Of a stretch of 64,000 bases of DNA, positions 10,235 through 22,875 are shown one piece after another. Source of the DNA: Valencia hispanica (taxonomy: Eukaryota; Chordata; Actinopteri; Cyprinodontiformes; Valenciidae); NCBI GenBank assembly GCA_963556495.2, contig OY747712.1, forward strand, positions 27,051,735 through 27,115,734, read 5' to 3'. Under the pieces are notes generated by a model. That model was not told where the DNA came from, made no database searches, and saw nothing but the letters and a program-made list of their open reading frames with translations. The position numbers were made by a program, and so were the translations under genes. Each line of letters starts with the position of its first letter. Position 1 is the first letter of the stretch.

Positions 10235-11379
10235 AATTAAGATTTATAAACTAAAGGTATGTTATTATTCAAAGGTAATAAGTTTCTCAGTTCTGACATT
10301 CTGAGTCCAAAGTCCAAAAAGATCGAAATTGTTTCAGAATTTAAATATCTTGGCGTGGTGCTTGACTCAAATCTTAACTTCAAGTCACACATCAAAGCCT
10401 TAATGAAAACCTTAAGATTCAACTTGGCAAATTTTAGATATATTAGAGACTGTCTGTCAGCAGATGCTGCCAAAATCTACCTGCACTTCATGATTCTTTC
10501 CAGTCTCTCCTACTGTGTCAAGCTGGCCAAATAGTCACAAGACCCTTTGAATTACTTTATAAAAAAGCTCTGAAAATCTTAGACAAAAAGTCAATGTAAT
10601 ATCATCACTGCAGAATCCTGGAGAAACACCATCTTTTTAGCTTTGAAAATTTTGAAATTCTGAATGGCTTGGCTTTTCCCTCATTGCTTGGCTTCTCCCA
10701 CCTTGCGCCAGTTTATCAACTTTCGCTCTGAGGAATCTATAAAATCCGCAAGGATTTCATCTCTATCAGACTGTTACATACCTTTCCGTCGTTCTGCATT
10801 TGGACAATCTGCTTTTTCTGTGAAGGCTGCTGGTCAGTGGAATAATCTACCTAATGCAATTAAGACCTGTAGCTCTGTTGGCAGCCTCAAGAATCAACTA
10901 AAAAAATCGACTTAAAAATTCTAAGCACTACACTAAGGTTTAAAAAAACAAAACATTTTTGTGTATGTGTGTGTGCACAATTTGGTGTGCGTGTGCTTTC
11001 GATTTTTTTATTTTTATTTTTTATATATTTGCAATGTTTTTTTATGCTGTGATGTGTCTTGCTAAGGGACTGTAGATGCGATTTAGCTTACAGCTAAATC
11101 TAGTACAATGCTTCAAATGGCATCATGTATGTTTAATATAATACATGGAACCTGCTTAAATAAACTTAAATATATACAAGGGATGAACATTAATAATTAT
11201 AAGTCCATTGAAATGAAAATTCCTCATATTCTGGCTATTGATATAATTAAGAATTTATTTGTTGTTAATCAAGTGGGAATATGGTTTATGTGGGGTCATT
11301 TTAAGCTTTAAAGCACTTTGAGTTGCAACTCTTGTATGAAAAGCGCTTAATAAATAAAGTTTGATTGATTGATTGAAAA
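10235..11379 (+). mobile_element. 5'-truncated non-LTR retrotransposon, 3' part
   Basis: A frame at 10259-10534 encodes SEFKYLGVVLDSNLNFKSHI, the segment just after the catalytic core in LINE reverse transcriptases. A second frame at 10664-10915 encodes the C-terminal FRRSAFGQSAFSVKAAGQWN and NNLPNAIKTC motif shared by many fish LINE open reading frames. The two pieces are separated by stops and frameshifts. The 3' untranslated part ends 'gcgcttaataaataaagttt' followed by short (GATT)n repeats near 11365-11379, a typical LINE tail. I do not assign the clade. Confidence 0.75.
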
Positions 11380-11635
11380 AAAGAGCTATTCTTGAGTAAT
11401 TTCAGTAATGGGTTAGTTCAGATGTTTTGAAGTTATTGATAATGTTAGTGGATTTTGGTTATTTATTTAGTACTATTTAGTAAGAAACAATTGTGTTTGG
11501 TTCTATTTTTTCAGGCAAACAGTTTCTTTGGGAATTACGGTATATGTGAATTTAAAGTGATTGATCCTGCCAGACAAACAATCATTCCGTTAAATAAAAA
11601 GACAGACTCAAAACTCAGACTCACAAATTACTTAA

Positions 11636-12019
11636 AGAGCAACTCACCGCCAAATCAACTTATTTTGGCTGATAAACTGCATGAATGAGTGTCTTAATAG
11701 CGCTGTCTGGACATTATTTTTGGTATTTTAGTACATTTTACTAAAAATATAAATATTAATTTTCTACCAAAAATGGTCAGAGCCCTCTTCAGGTTAAAAC
11801 TCTACATTACACTTGAATCAGGTATTGCTATTCGCTCTGTGATGATGGCTGACCCCGCCTATGTAGCAAGTTGAAGTTGGAATAGCAAGCAAGTGTTGAC
11901 CCCACCCGGCCCTCTCCCCCCACTGTCCCTCGGTCAGCCAGGCAACGCCACATTTTGACGCATTTTTCAAATAGAAAATGTGGGGGGAGTTAGACTCTGG
12001 TAGGGGGGTGAGTTGCTCC
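11636..12019 (+). mobile_element. MITE with TTAA target site, copy 2
   Basis: The element is flanked on both sides by TTAA (11632-11635 and 12020-12023). It has terminal inverted repeats agagcaactcacc on the left and ggtgagttgctcc on the right. It is 384 bp long and has no coding capacity. It matches the reverse complement of the copy at 2329-2841 over both subterminal regions, which supports a real family and not a chance inverted repeat. The TTAA duplication suggests piggyBac-type mobilisation, but the autonomous partner is not in the window. Confidence 0.75.
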
Positions 12020-12023
12020 TTAA

Positions 12024-12405
12024 TATATAAAGTATTGCTTGATTTTCATGAAGATATTCTATTGCAATACCTTTGCTGAAAATTGTGGCAACGTGATCGG
12101 TTGTGATTAAAGCTTCCTAATTTTCAAGGCCCTTTCTTTCTTCACTATGACTCTATGTCCCCAGCATTCTCCATGAGCTTCAGCATCTCAGGAACCAAAG
12201 AAATACTCCTGATTTCGGGATTGAGGGCAGTTAAGAGTCCATTCATCCGGCCAAATGTGTTTTAACTACACAGAGGATGAATGTCTGACACTTAATGTGT
12301 CATATACCGCTAAATATTACATCCAAGCAGAACCTTGCAATTGTAATAATGCAAAAAATTTACATTCCCATTACAAGTTAGATTCATTGTATTGTGCAGC
12401 TCCAA
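12024..12405. mobile_element. Possible degraded MITE related to 30787-31205
   Basis: The right end 'tgtattgtgcagctcc' near 12389-12404 resembles the right end 'tatattgtgcagctc' of the element at 31205. The interior has comparable 'attgcaat' blocks. The left end is not defined. This is a weak call. Confidence 0.3.
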
Positions 12406-12984
12406 TTTAAACCTAACTAATTACAGGTTAATTGTGGACTTTTTTTCCAAAGCTGTCTAAATTTCTAAAACTGGGAAAATATAGGATTCATATAAGAAAA
12501 CCTTTGACACATATTGACAGACATTTAGCAAATACTTTTAAGAAGAACTCCTCATATGTGTTCATATTTTGGAAATTTAGAGACACCACATGTGTGGAAA
12601 GAGTTATTGCTGTGGCTAACTCTTAAAGTTCACAAGGATATTTTTGAGCGAGCTGGAGGAAAGCAGTCCCTGTTTATGAAAGGTCAAATCTGTGTGTTCC
12701 TGTGCACTACAGCTGTGAAGCTCAGCAGTGTTTGTTTTAGTGCTGCTTTGAGCTGCTGTCAACTTGGCAGGATGATCTTATAAATGAAAATTTAAATCTC
12801 CACTGTCCTTCCTGGTTTTAATAATGTATAAACAATCATATTTGAAAAATATATTTCCTATAAATAGCTTAAAATGATGCTGAATTATTTTACACGTCTG
12901 AAACGTAAATACAAATAATACCAAAATACAGTAATAACAGTTGTCACAGCTGTTATCTTGCATGTCCTGGGTTCTCATTTTTGG

Positions 12985-13062
12985 CCAGAACCAGGGAGTG
13001 CATGCATGCATGCACATGTGGTTTTCTCCAGGTACTCCCACTGTCCTAAGATATGCATGTAT
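12985..13062 (+). mobile_element. Fragment of tRNA-headed SINE
   Basis: The stretch 'gtggttttctccaggtactc' followed by 'cccactgtcctaagatatgcatgt' matches the central part of the common fish SINE seen in fuller form on the minus strand at 56714-57083. Only the middle of the element is present. Confidence 0.55.
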
Positions 13063-13399
13063 AGGAATTTACTAAAGTCTAATCTTCACAATGCAAGACT
13101 ATTGAAGTATTTTATGAATAAGAAAACTAGATGTTTTGATTTTTCTGACAGTGATCCATCAGATAAAATCACTAATCTTAACAGGTAAAAATATTTCTCA
13201 CATTTTCTAATATTATTGAGAGTGAGTCCGCCATCAAACAAACACTGAACAACAGTGCTGTGAGTGACAGATTTGGAAGGGCAAAGCCATCTCTGTCTAA
13301 AAATAAGTATGCGGCTCAAGTAAAGTTTGACGAAAGCACAACAAGCCAGAGGGATGTAAAAAAAAAGGTTCAAGCTGTCGACAACAATAAAACAATTTC

Positions 13400-13860
13400 A
13401 AAATTGGATACCATACCATGCCATTTCTTTCTAGAGCGCTTTACACATGACATAGCAGTCAACCAAAGTGCTGTACAGGGAATAAAATATAAAAGCAGAC
13501 ACAATCAAAAAGAAAAGACAGCGCAAAAAGACATACTAGACAAAAGCAGCATAGAATAATGAACAAACTGAACCAAATGTGTAAGAAACTCATACAACAG
13601 ACAAATCCCATGATGCAGAAATAACATTGGAGCTAATTGAAAGTTAAACTGAAATAGTCTTTAATGGAAATTTGAAAACATGGAGCGATGAGGATTGTCT
13701 GATCTCGAGTAGGAGCTCTTTCCACATTTTGGAGGGTTCTGAAAAGGTTCTTTCCCCAAGACACTTCAAGCGCGCATATCGGGACACACAGACTTGAGAG
13801 CACGAAAGGGCAAGTAAGCACAGAGAAGTTCTGATAAATACGAAGGAGCAAAAACATTTA
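13400..13860 (-). mobile_element. LINE 3' fragment, same family as 39730-40776
   Basis: Read on the minus strand, this begins with a degraded gene end encoding WKELLLEIRQSSSLHVFK, which closely parallels WNVLPLEIRQSTSLHVFK in the LINE at 39730-40776. It ends in an untranslated region with 'gtaaagcgctcta' and a (TGGTA)n-like tail, seen on the plus strand as 'gataccataccatgccat' at 13408. The coding part is interrupted by stops. A small 3' piece of a reverse-transcribed element is the simplest explanation. Confidence 0.65.
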
Positions 13861-16103
13861 ATGGGTTATCAAAGAAGAAGAGAATGTATGTTTTGGTATG
13901 TCTGTCCCTTATACTCACACAACATCTGGTTCAATCAGCAATGGCTTTAAAAGATCCCTAATTAAAATATAAAGCATACCTTTTTGTAATGTAATCATAA
14001 ACACAGATGTGCTCTGAAGGCCATAGATGTTTTTTTTTAAAGAAAACAATGAATCATTTTTCCTTCTGCCATTTTCCTTCTGCTGTGTATTGATAAGTTA
14101 TATAAAACCTCTCTAAATTACACAACATTTGTTCAGAAGTTGCTTTTCTTGGTTTGCCTTTTTCACATGAATTAGGTCCTGTCTGATTGAGAGGAATGTA
14201 ATTTGAAAAGATTAGCTGTAAATTTTAACATTAAAGAGACAAGTGGCATATTTTTGTCTCATCTTGATGGGTTTCAATAGGTTGAAAAAAAAAAGTCACT
14301 CTCAGAAATATATATATTTTTGTATACCTAACTCAGTTTTCTTTATCTTCAGTGCAAATGTGGAAAATCGACTTGTACAAAAGAGTCACAACCTTTTTAA
14401 CACCAAAATAAAAGCAAAGACACAAAGACAGAATATTGTGCTTCAGGAAGAGCGGCAAATATAAATCAAAAAATCTGAAATCAAAACATTAGGGGTTGCT
14501 GAGCATTTCAGCCTGTATTTGGTAAAGGCCACTGAAGGCAGACATGCTGTCACCCAGTGCAGCTGCTCCCCTCAGGACAACAAAGCATCCGCAGCAGGAC
14601 TTCCTGCTCGATGTTGCCATGGTTGCAAAGGTGGGGAGGGCGGGGCTATGAGCCCTGTGAACTCGCAATCACATACACACGCACACACACACACTGCAGT
14701 TTGCTGGTGGCTCGGAATCCCATCTGGAGATGACACAGCTTTCCCTTACTCGTGTCATGGCAAATACCAGCCCCAGAAATGATCATGTGTGGGTTTGTTG
14801 TATTAATTCTAGGAATACGTATTTGCCGATATATCCCCTCTCTTCTTTTCGTGTGTTTTAGCCCCTGCTGACAGACCTATTCACTATTGATCTCTGTTTT
14901 TCGGTTCTAGAGAGCATCTCAACAGGTTGTCGATCCCCTGCCCAGCCCCTCTGTGCTCTGTTGACACACCATCGATCATCCCTCACTCTCCCTGCCCTCC
15001 CCAACCCCTCAGCAGACCTGTCAGCAGCAGCTCAAGCAGGCTGCCAGTCTGTCTGTTTAATGTCCCTCTATCTCTTTATGATTTACTGTAAGATTACACA
15101 GACTGACAGCTATTATCATTCAGTGTTTCATTGCAGAAAAGCCTCTTTATACACTAATGATGGTGAGCTTTAGTCTCCTGTGGTACATTTCCTGCTCTTA
15201 AAATCAGCTGAAATAACATTGTGAGATGTCATTAAGCCTCCATGAGAGAACTTTAGATCAATTTCAGTCACATTACACTCTAAATGGCTGTTATTATGTT
15301 TCATTTGGGCGTCAACTAGTTTGAGCTGGTTAAAATACAAAAAAAACCAACGTATTTTGTCCTTAATTTGTGTCATCTTAATACCAGTCAGATCCGCTGT
15401 TCCTTCATTTCATAAAGATTTACCCCAGCTAAATGTAACTGTCTTTAACCCAGCTTTTTTCATGTTTTCTTTTCTCCTATTGTGTCCATATCTGGTTTTT
15501 ATTTCATAACCTCAGGGTGCATTCATTGTTGAGATAAAGCTTGAGGAACCACATAAATAATAACAACTGGTGCCTTCAGAGTGTGCTGTGGAAAAAAACA
15601 GCTTCTTCTTAAACAAAGATTAGACTGGAGTCCTTTAGGTGTTTTAGATATTTTCTAAGCAGATTGACCAGATTGCAAGACAAACGGTGCACCTGGAACT
15701 GTGAGACGCTCAAACTCTACCCGCACACTCGAATTCTTAATTTTATATGGTAAATGGTAATCAAATATTATCTTCTTCAGTCCCTCCTAGGCAGTCCGAA
15801 TGTCTGGTCCCACAAGATTAAATCACTTCATACTGTAGAGTAGAAGGAATGGGTCAGAGGTTGTCCTGCAGATATCTCCTGCTTACTGATGTCTGTTTAA
15901 GCACTCTGGCGATCTCTACATGACATATTCCCTAGATGCATTTACTAAAATGTAACTAATAAATTAATTCTAATTCCTTAAAAATATTCTTGTAACAATA
16001 GTTTTTAGGAGTTTTTTACATCAGCCATTAGAGTGTATTTGCTATATAAATCCTGCTCATCACAGTAACAGATTTAATTTATGTACATTTTATCTCTAAA
16101 AGG
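13861..16103. other. Non-coding stretch
   Basis: I found no supported gene. Around 14620-14720 there is a GC-richer patch with a GGGCGGGGC box and a short CA tract, but no transcript structure follows it. Confidence 0.4.
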
Positions 16104-16205
16104 GGCGCTGGTAAAGCCGGCTGCTACCGCGGTCTTCCAAATCCTGGATTGGTTGTACCGAAACTTAATTTCCCCACGGGGATTATTAAAGTATCTCTTA
16201 TCTTA
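16104..16205 (+). repeat. Short retroposon 3' tail with (TCTTA)n end
   Basis: The segment ends 'tccccacggggattattaaa' followed by 'gtatctcttatcttatctta'. This is a hairpin plus short tandem repeats typical of the 3' ends of fish LINE/SINE insertions. Nothing coding is attached, so it is a heavily 5'-truncated insertion. Confidence 0.5.
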
Positions 16206-19200
16206 TCTTAAAGATGTTTTAGATACAAGAAGCCATTTTTCCAAACCTACATGCAGTGTCTCCACTTTGCCACTAGAGACTGTTGTATTACAGTCAATGG
16301 AGGATTGTACACTGAATGCTGCGCCATCAGTGAGGCTATTCCTCATTGTTATCTTAATTCATATTACCTCTCTTATTCCAACACATAAACAGTGTCGCTG
16401 TCCCCCGCAGCTTCTGTAACTAAAGTCATGTGATTAAAAGGATCCAATACTTACCTAGGAGAAAAGTGATAGTGTCATATCTCAAAGGGATTGAAAAGAT
16501 TATACAATTATGAAGTTACATCAACCATGCTTTGACCTGTAGATACAGATAACTTTTTTTTCTGGCCAAGTCACCAATGTACTGCTTAACTCTGAGATTT
16601 AATTCAAACAAGTGAGAGGGCAAAACACCATATTGGTTGCAATGAGTGTGACAAGAAACCATAAACTAAGAGATGCTGCAATATGTGACGCTCACTAATC
16701 TCTGTTTTTTATATATAAAAAAATAAGCATGTTTTTTTTGAAAAACAGGGAGAGAAAGACTGTCTACAATATTTCTGTTAGATAGAATTACTGCAGCAGT
16801 GCGGGGCTGCAGCTTCTCTTGAGTCCTCTCACACTTTTTATCTTCTGGCCTGAGACCAGGCAGCAGTAATGTGTTGTGTCACAGAGGCAGATTCGCTTAT
16901 TGACCCTGGCATAATACAGCAGCAAACACCCGCTCTCAAGAGACACATGCATGCACACAAGCATATGATTAAACTGAGATATAGATACATTTATGGACAA
17001 CTGAGGCTATTAAAGACGGTCAGATCATAAAAAACACCAGAAGGAGGGAACACAAGCAAAATTTGGAACACAAAGCATTGGATAATTTTAAAGTGAAAAG
17101 AAAACAATACATCCTTTTAAACGTTTTTTACAAAACCACATTTCCCATTATCTACTGCTGCAAGTAATTTAAAATATGTTTCTACCAGGTTTCCACACCT
17201 AGAGACTGAAGATTTGCACCTCTGCAAGAAAGCTGAAATTCATTTAGATTGGATAGAAAGTGTCTATATACAACAACTATTAAGTCAAGCCACATATTTT
17301 AAATTAGATTTATGTCTTAACAGGGACTGGGGTGTACTAACACAGGGAAATGCTTTGATCTAAATCGTTTCATTGTGACTCTGGCTGTATGTGTACTGTC
17401 ACTGTGATGCGGGAAGGTGAACCTCAGCCTGTTCCACCACCATGTTTAACTGTGTGGTTTGTGTGTTGTGGTCATGTAAATGTGGAGTATTAAGCCCCTT
17501 TCATAAAACTCTAAAGTGAGATTAAAATGTTTTGTTGCCATCTCCATGTTTTTTTCTGAAGAGACTTAGATGGTGTGGGGGGGGTCAACCCACCACTATT
17601 ACTCCCCTGAATCAACAAGCAAGATGGTCACATCCCCACTTAGCCTAATTTGCAAAAGGGTAAAAAGGGTTTATGGCTCAAGTGTGTGTTGTAGTGATTA
17701 CAGATGGTCTATGTGACCAGGTGGTGGCAAAATTTAGGGTGAAAGCACAAGATAACATCTATCTGTGGTGTTTATTCAACCCAAATCTTTTCTGACCATA
17801 AACACACATTGGACGAGTTTTGCTGAAAAGTTCCAAGACAAAACTGATTAAGTCTTGCTACTTGAGCCACTTGAAAATAGAACAAAGAAGAAAAAGCCAA
17901 TGTGTTTAACCTTTCAGGGGGTTTTCGACATTTTTTGTGTAACGCTCCATAAAAACCCTGCTAAGCTTTGATTCAGCCCTCCTTTGATCCCCTGATGCCT
18001 TATGGATTTTTGAAAGCCCGTGTTAGTGGGATATTGCGAGCTTCAAAACTTGGGATATTAGCTTTAGAAACTAATTCTGGTTAAAATGTCCCCACAACTT
18101 TATCTCTGTCCTGTGTGCTGTGTTCTTCGCTCTTCAACAGGTTTTTGTTCACTAATGTCTAACAACAACCTTCACAGAACAGCTGCATTTATACTGAGAT
18201 TAGATTGTACATATGTGGACTCTACTGGCTAACTAGATGAGTTCTGATGATACATGGTTATTTAGCGTTATCACAGGGGGCTCAACACAATACAGTGCAC
18301 ATTTTCATATGTTATTTTATTTGTAACAAATGTTGAAGATTATATGCCTTTTTTCTTGCACTTCAGAATTAGGGTTACTGTACTTTGTGTAGCACTTTGC
18401 GGTGGTTTATCTGCAAAACAATCCCAGCATGATAAAACAAGTTCTTAGTTTTTGCAATGCACTGTATTGTTTTGTAGATTTCTGACACTGTGCAGAGAAT
18501 GTATTCCTCTAATTTAAAAAAAAAAAACTCCTCATAGTAATACAAATAAATAAAATAAAACTCATAATATGATAAATCTCAATGAAAACAGGTAAAATCA
18601 GCTTACTTTTAATCACACCACAGATTTTGTTGTTTGTGATCATTAGAACGTGGCCATTAAATTCTTGGTTACACCAAAAGGATAAAGATGAGTCCCTGAC
18701 TAAATGGGCAAGGAAGGTAGTGGTTAGGAGAACAAAACAATGAATCAACATCAAAACATCCTTTTCTGTGTTTCACAGTGTGTACATTAAAACACACACG
18801 CGCTTGTGCTTCTCCCTGGGTACAGCCTTGTATAGGAAGCTGGTTTATTGCCAAAATCTGAATAGAAAGAATTCAAGCACTCTCCTTTATTCTGCCCTCA
18901 CAGCCGTAACAGGGTTCTGCTTATCAGATACACTCTTCAGACCGACCCAAATCAGGAGGCAGGGATGTATTTTCACAGGCTTGTCTGGTTTAATCCTTAC
19001 AAGACTTTAAAATACAGCAGAAATTTTGATTTAAATGTTTGAGGAAATCATTATAGCTGTAGAGATGAAAGATAACACTCAAACCAAGTACAATGTCAAA
19101 TTGTGTGCTAAAAACAAGAGTGTGGCCCTAATATAGTCAGAACACAAGGCATGAGTTTAGTTAAAACTACAGTTCGGAGAATATATTTATGTATCAAAGT

Positions 19201-20889
19201 TTTATAAATTACCACAGGTGATGCGCGTGCACAATTATTGAAGGGGGGCTAGAGGGAGTGAAAGGGAAGGGGTGGGTGTTTTGGGAAGGGCCTTGGTAGT
19301 GGAATTCAAAATATCTCTCTCTCTCCCTCATATACTCCGGACAGCAGCTTTATTCCCAATTCATCACTAGGGGTTTTCATTTACATTTAAGGAAGGGGCA
19401 GCATGTGTCCACAGATTGAGACAGACAACAGCAGGACTGAAGGTACTTTTGGTTTTGCATCACTAAATAAAAGAAGAATTGTGTTATAAAGCAGCGATTC
19501 TGAGGTTCCTGGTGATTTTCTGACATTGTAGTATTTTTTACTTTTGAGCATTTTGCCTTTATTTGACAACAGCAGCAGATTGAGACTTAAAACATTAGAA
19601 AAGAGTGCTGAGAACCAAAATCAGGTCTGTCTGTCTGTCCGTCCGTCCGTGCATCCATATCTGACCCTGGAATTTCACTATTATCTGCTTTTTGGTTCCT
19701 GTGTAACAAGTTTGATTTGGTATTGTGTTTAATGTCTGTCTGTTGGTTTAGATGATGGCACAGAGGGCCCTTTTTTGCTTCGAGGCTCTTGTTTAGTCTT
19801 CTGATGAATAACACATTAGATAGGTTTTCATGCTGCGTCCTTGTCGGACCCATGTGTCCATTCTCTTCAGAGGAGTGACAAGAACATGACCATTTCTCGC
19901 TCTTGCCATGAAGGTGGGTTTTTGGCTGTTGTACTCTTTTTCATCTCCAAACTGTTCTCTGTATCTACTCTGGCAGTATTGTATCACATGTATCCACTTT
20001 TACCTGTGGGCTTGTCGTCTTGTGCACAGGCACATGTCAGCTTGTACAATTTTCTCTGAAGGCACAGTTTGTATTTCATCCCTTTTGCAGCAGTAAAATA
20101 ATTATCTGCAGTCAATATTTCTGCCATGGGTTCCTCGGAATCAGGACTTGAGAGCTCATTCAGGGGTGGGTCACTTTACCCCGAGTTGGCAGCCAAGGTG
20201 TTCAGCATAGAGCTCGCATGGAGCCAAGCAGAAATGTGGGAAATAATTATTGTTTGGTGGGGAGCACAGTGAAGTGATTCAGTATTCTGGGAGCTGGGAG
20301 CATGTCAAATGGTATATCCATCGGAAGTGTCAAGATTGATGTTTCTCTGCTCACCAGATTTGCTTTTGTATTGTTGAACTGTATTTTCTACATTGCCCAT
20401 TTGTTTATGAGGTTATTTTTCAGCCATGACATTATCATTTGTAAGTTATACAATATCATATAAGATGTGTAAGGCTTATCAGTTTGTTCAGAAAGGGGTT
20501 ATTATTTTCTGTCAAGCTTTGTTTCTGTTTAGTTGTGTTTATTTGCCTTTATTGTACCTTGGCCAGAGGATCTGGGTGGTTTAATCTCCATATAAAGTTT
20601 TTGTTTTCATTTCCACGTAAAGCAACAACATTTTATGAAAAGTATTTCAATTAGTTTTTTTACTAATTGGAGGAATTTTCTGCCTACTTAGTTTTTCAAT
20701 AATTTATAAGCTAAAGAAGCTTAATAGGGAGTTGTCACATTACACAGTGTATTTATTATTCCTGCAAAGCCTTGCGGGGAGAGATCGTGTGTGCAGTTTT
20801 GTGACACCTCACAGGTATCAGTTCTTCAGGGACACATAGACTGCCTGCATCAGCACACTGAAAGCCCTGCATCCACTCCAGCTCCATAA
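16206..20889. other. Long non-coding stretch
   Basis: No gene or well-defined mobile element was recognised. Open frames are under 115 codons, without motifs, and on both strands at chance frequency. A short GTCT/GTCC repeat sits at 19625-19650. Confidence 0.4.
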
Positions 20890-21493
20890 GATGAGCTGTT
20901 ATCAGTATAGAGAAAGTTGGTTTTGTGGGTGAAACACTGCTGGCAGGAAGAGTTGAGGAGAGACTTTAGACTCTTTGTAAATGCTCCATAAATTGGCAGA
21001 AGCTCTGTGTGTAATGCTGATCTGTGCTGAGGGCAAGATGCAGCTAATGGCCCAGGTAAGTGGTTCAGTGCTGATTGTTGTGAAGGGCCTGAGCGCTTTG
21101 GCAGCACTCCTCACTCTCCTTTCACCGTTGTGTTGCAGGAATGCCTACAAGCGGCAGCAGCAGCAGCCCGATCCGTCTGATATTCCCACAGTGATCCGAC
21201 CTCTTCCACTGCGGCTGCAGAGGTGTCGGGTTCATGCTCTTTACTGGGGAAAAGCGGGGCAATGTTGCAATTAGGAACAGGCCGCAGGGGCAACACGCGC
21301 ATGCACTGATAAACACACTTAGTCTAATTGCGTGGAGTGTGGATGCTGATGTTGGGGTTACTCTCAGTGTGGTCCTGAGGTGTGTCTCTTTTATTACTTT
21401 TTACCGTATCTCGCTGCTTCCACATCACACAGTGCTGCCTCTCTGGCAAAATGAAAACACACAAGTTGTCACGGGTGGAGAAACTCTGGAAGG
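20890..21493 (+). other. Candidate spliced leader / alternative first exon
   Basis: This GC-richer region shows three splice-like signals in a consistent order: a donor CAG|GTAAGT at 21055/21056, an acceptor with a pyrimidine-rich lead ending TTGCAG at 21138, and a donor AAG|GTAAGT at 21492/21493. The implied intron is 83 bp, a normal small size for fish. In the last exon an ATG at 21451 opens MKTHKLSRVEKLWK and reaches the donor in phase 0. That is the same phase as the dpp6-like exon at 44499-44579, so it could splice to the same next exon. No homology was recognised, so function and even transcription are inference. Confidence 0.3.
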
Positions 21494-21871
21494 TAAGTGT
21501 TAATTCCTTTCAGGTACATGTTTATCATTTGAGCGTCTTTTTAATTATACCTCTTAGCAGTCTGTCATTGAGCAATTGAAGGGCATGTTTAACTGAAACT
21601 TAAAAAAAATGTTGTAGGAGTGCTTGAGAAAGTGTCACAGCTTTTTAAAAATATATTTAGCTTTAAAGGAACTGACAATATAATGAGCACTTTGGATGAC
21701 AACTTTCATTGTATTCGTTGACACGGGTGGGACCAAATTATAGTTTTTAATTGTTAAACTTGTCAGATGTTAATTTTAATTCTCTCTGGTGATGTATGGA
21801 AGGACATGTTTGTGTCAGGAATGCAAATAAAATCCTCCTGCATTGCTGTTTATGACTAAGTTGACTAAATA

Positions 21872-22875
21872 TCTATACACTGGCCTCTTGATTGGCTACC
21901 CCTGGCTATTACTGGATTGGGCCCGGTTTTGCCTTAAGGACTGCTTTAATTCTCTGTGACATAGACTCATCAAGGTGTGGGAAACCTCCCTCAGAGATTT
22001 TGATTCATATTGAGATGATAGCATCGTGCAGTTGCTGCTAATTTGCTAGCCGCATATTCATGATGTCAAACCCTTATTCCACCACAACCCAAAGGGGCTA
22101 TATTGAAATGAGATCTGCAGACTCTGAAGGTCATTGGACTGCAGTGAACTCATTGTGATGTTCAAAAAACCAGTTAAGGATTATTTTGAAAACGTAACAT
22201 GGTTTATCATCCAGCTGGAAGTATCCATCAGACAATAAGTATACTGTGGTAATAAAGTGATTGACATGGTCAGCAGCCAACTCAGCTGGTAATAAAGGGC
22301 CCAACGTGTGCCAGGAAAATACCCCCCACACCATTACACTACCACTACCAGCCTAAACCATTGCTACAAGTCAGGATGGACCCATGTTTTCATGTTCTTT
22401 ACCCCAAATTCTGACCCTACCATCTGAATGGGCCTGCTAAAACCTAGACTCATCAGACCTGGGAACTTGTTTCTAATCTGCTATTTCTATTCTGATAAGC
22501 CTGTGGGAATTGTTATCTCAGTCTCTGGTTTTTAGCTGACTGGAGTGACGCCTGGTGTTGTTTTCTGCTGCTGAAGCCTATATATTTCATGACATGTTCA
22601 GAGGTGATATTTTGCTTACCTTGCTTGCTAAGAGTAGTTCTTTTACCCACTGTTGCTTTTCTATCATCTTGAACCAGTTTGACAATTCTCCTGAAAACCA
22701 CCTACTGTACCACGCCATGTTCAAAGTCACATAAATCCGCTTACTTACCTATGCTGATGGTTGAACTTCAGGAAGTTGTCTTTACCGTGTCTAAGTACCT
22801 CAAAGCATTGAGTTGCTGCCATTTTTTGGGGGGGGGGGGGGGGGGATTTGCCACAATCAAATGGACAGGTGTTTG
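21872..22875 (-). mobile_element. Degraded Tc1/mariner-superfamily transposon
   Basis: On the minus strand a frame at 22131-22334 encodes MVWGVFSWHTLGPLLPAE followed by ADHVNHFITTVY and DGYFQLDDKPCY. This is a decayed version of the MVWGMFSWHTLGPL...QQDNAPCH block of a widespread fish Tc1/mariner transposase. The flanking DNA (plus strand 'ttctctgtgacatagactca', 'ttgctttt ctatcatcttgaaccagt', 'catgttcaaagtcac') follows the same gene in order, back to the N-terminal region. Ends resemble 'acactggcctctt' on the left and 'ggacaggtg' on the right. Parts of the N-terminal DNA-binding region are missing and stops are frequent. A run of 18 G residues interrupts the 5' end of the element. Confidence 0.75.
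22828..22845 (+). repeat. G18 homopolymer
   Basis: Eighteen consecutive G residues inside the Tc1/mariner relic. They sit where related elements have ordinary mixed sequence after 'gagttgctgccat'. Confidence 0.95.
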
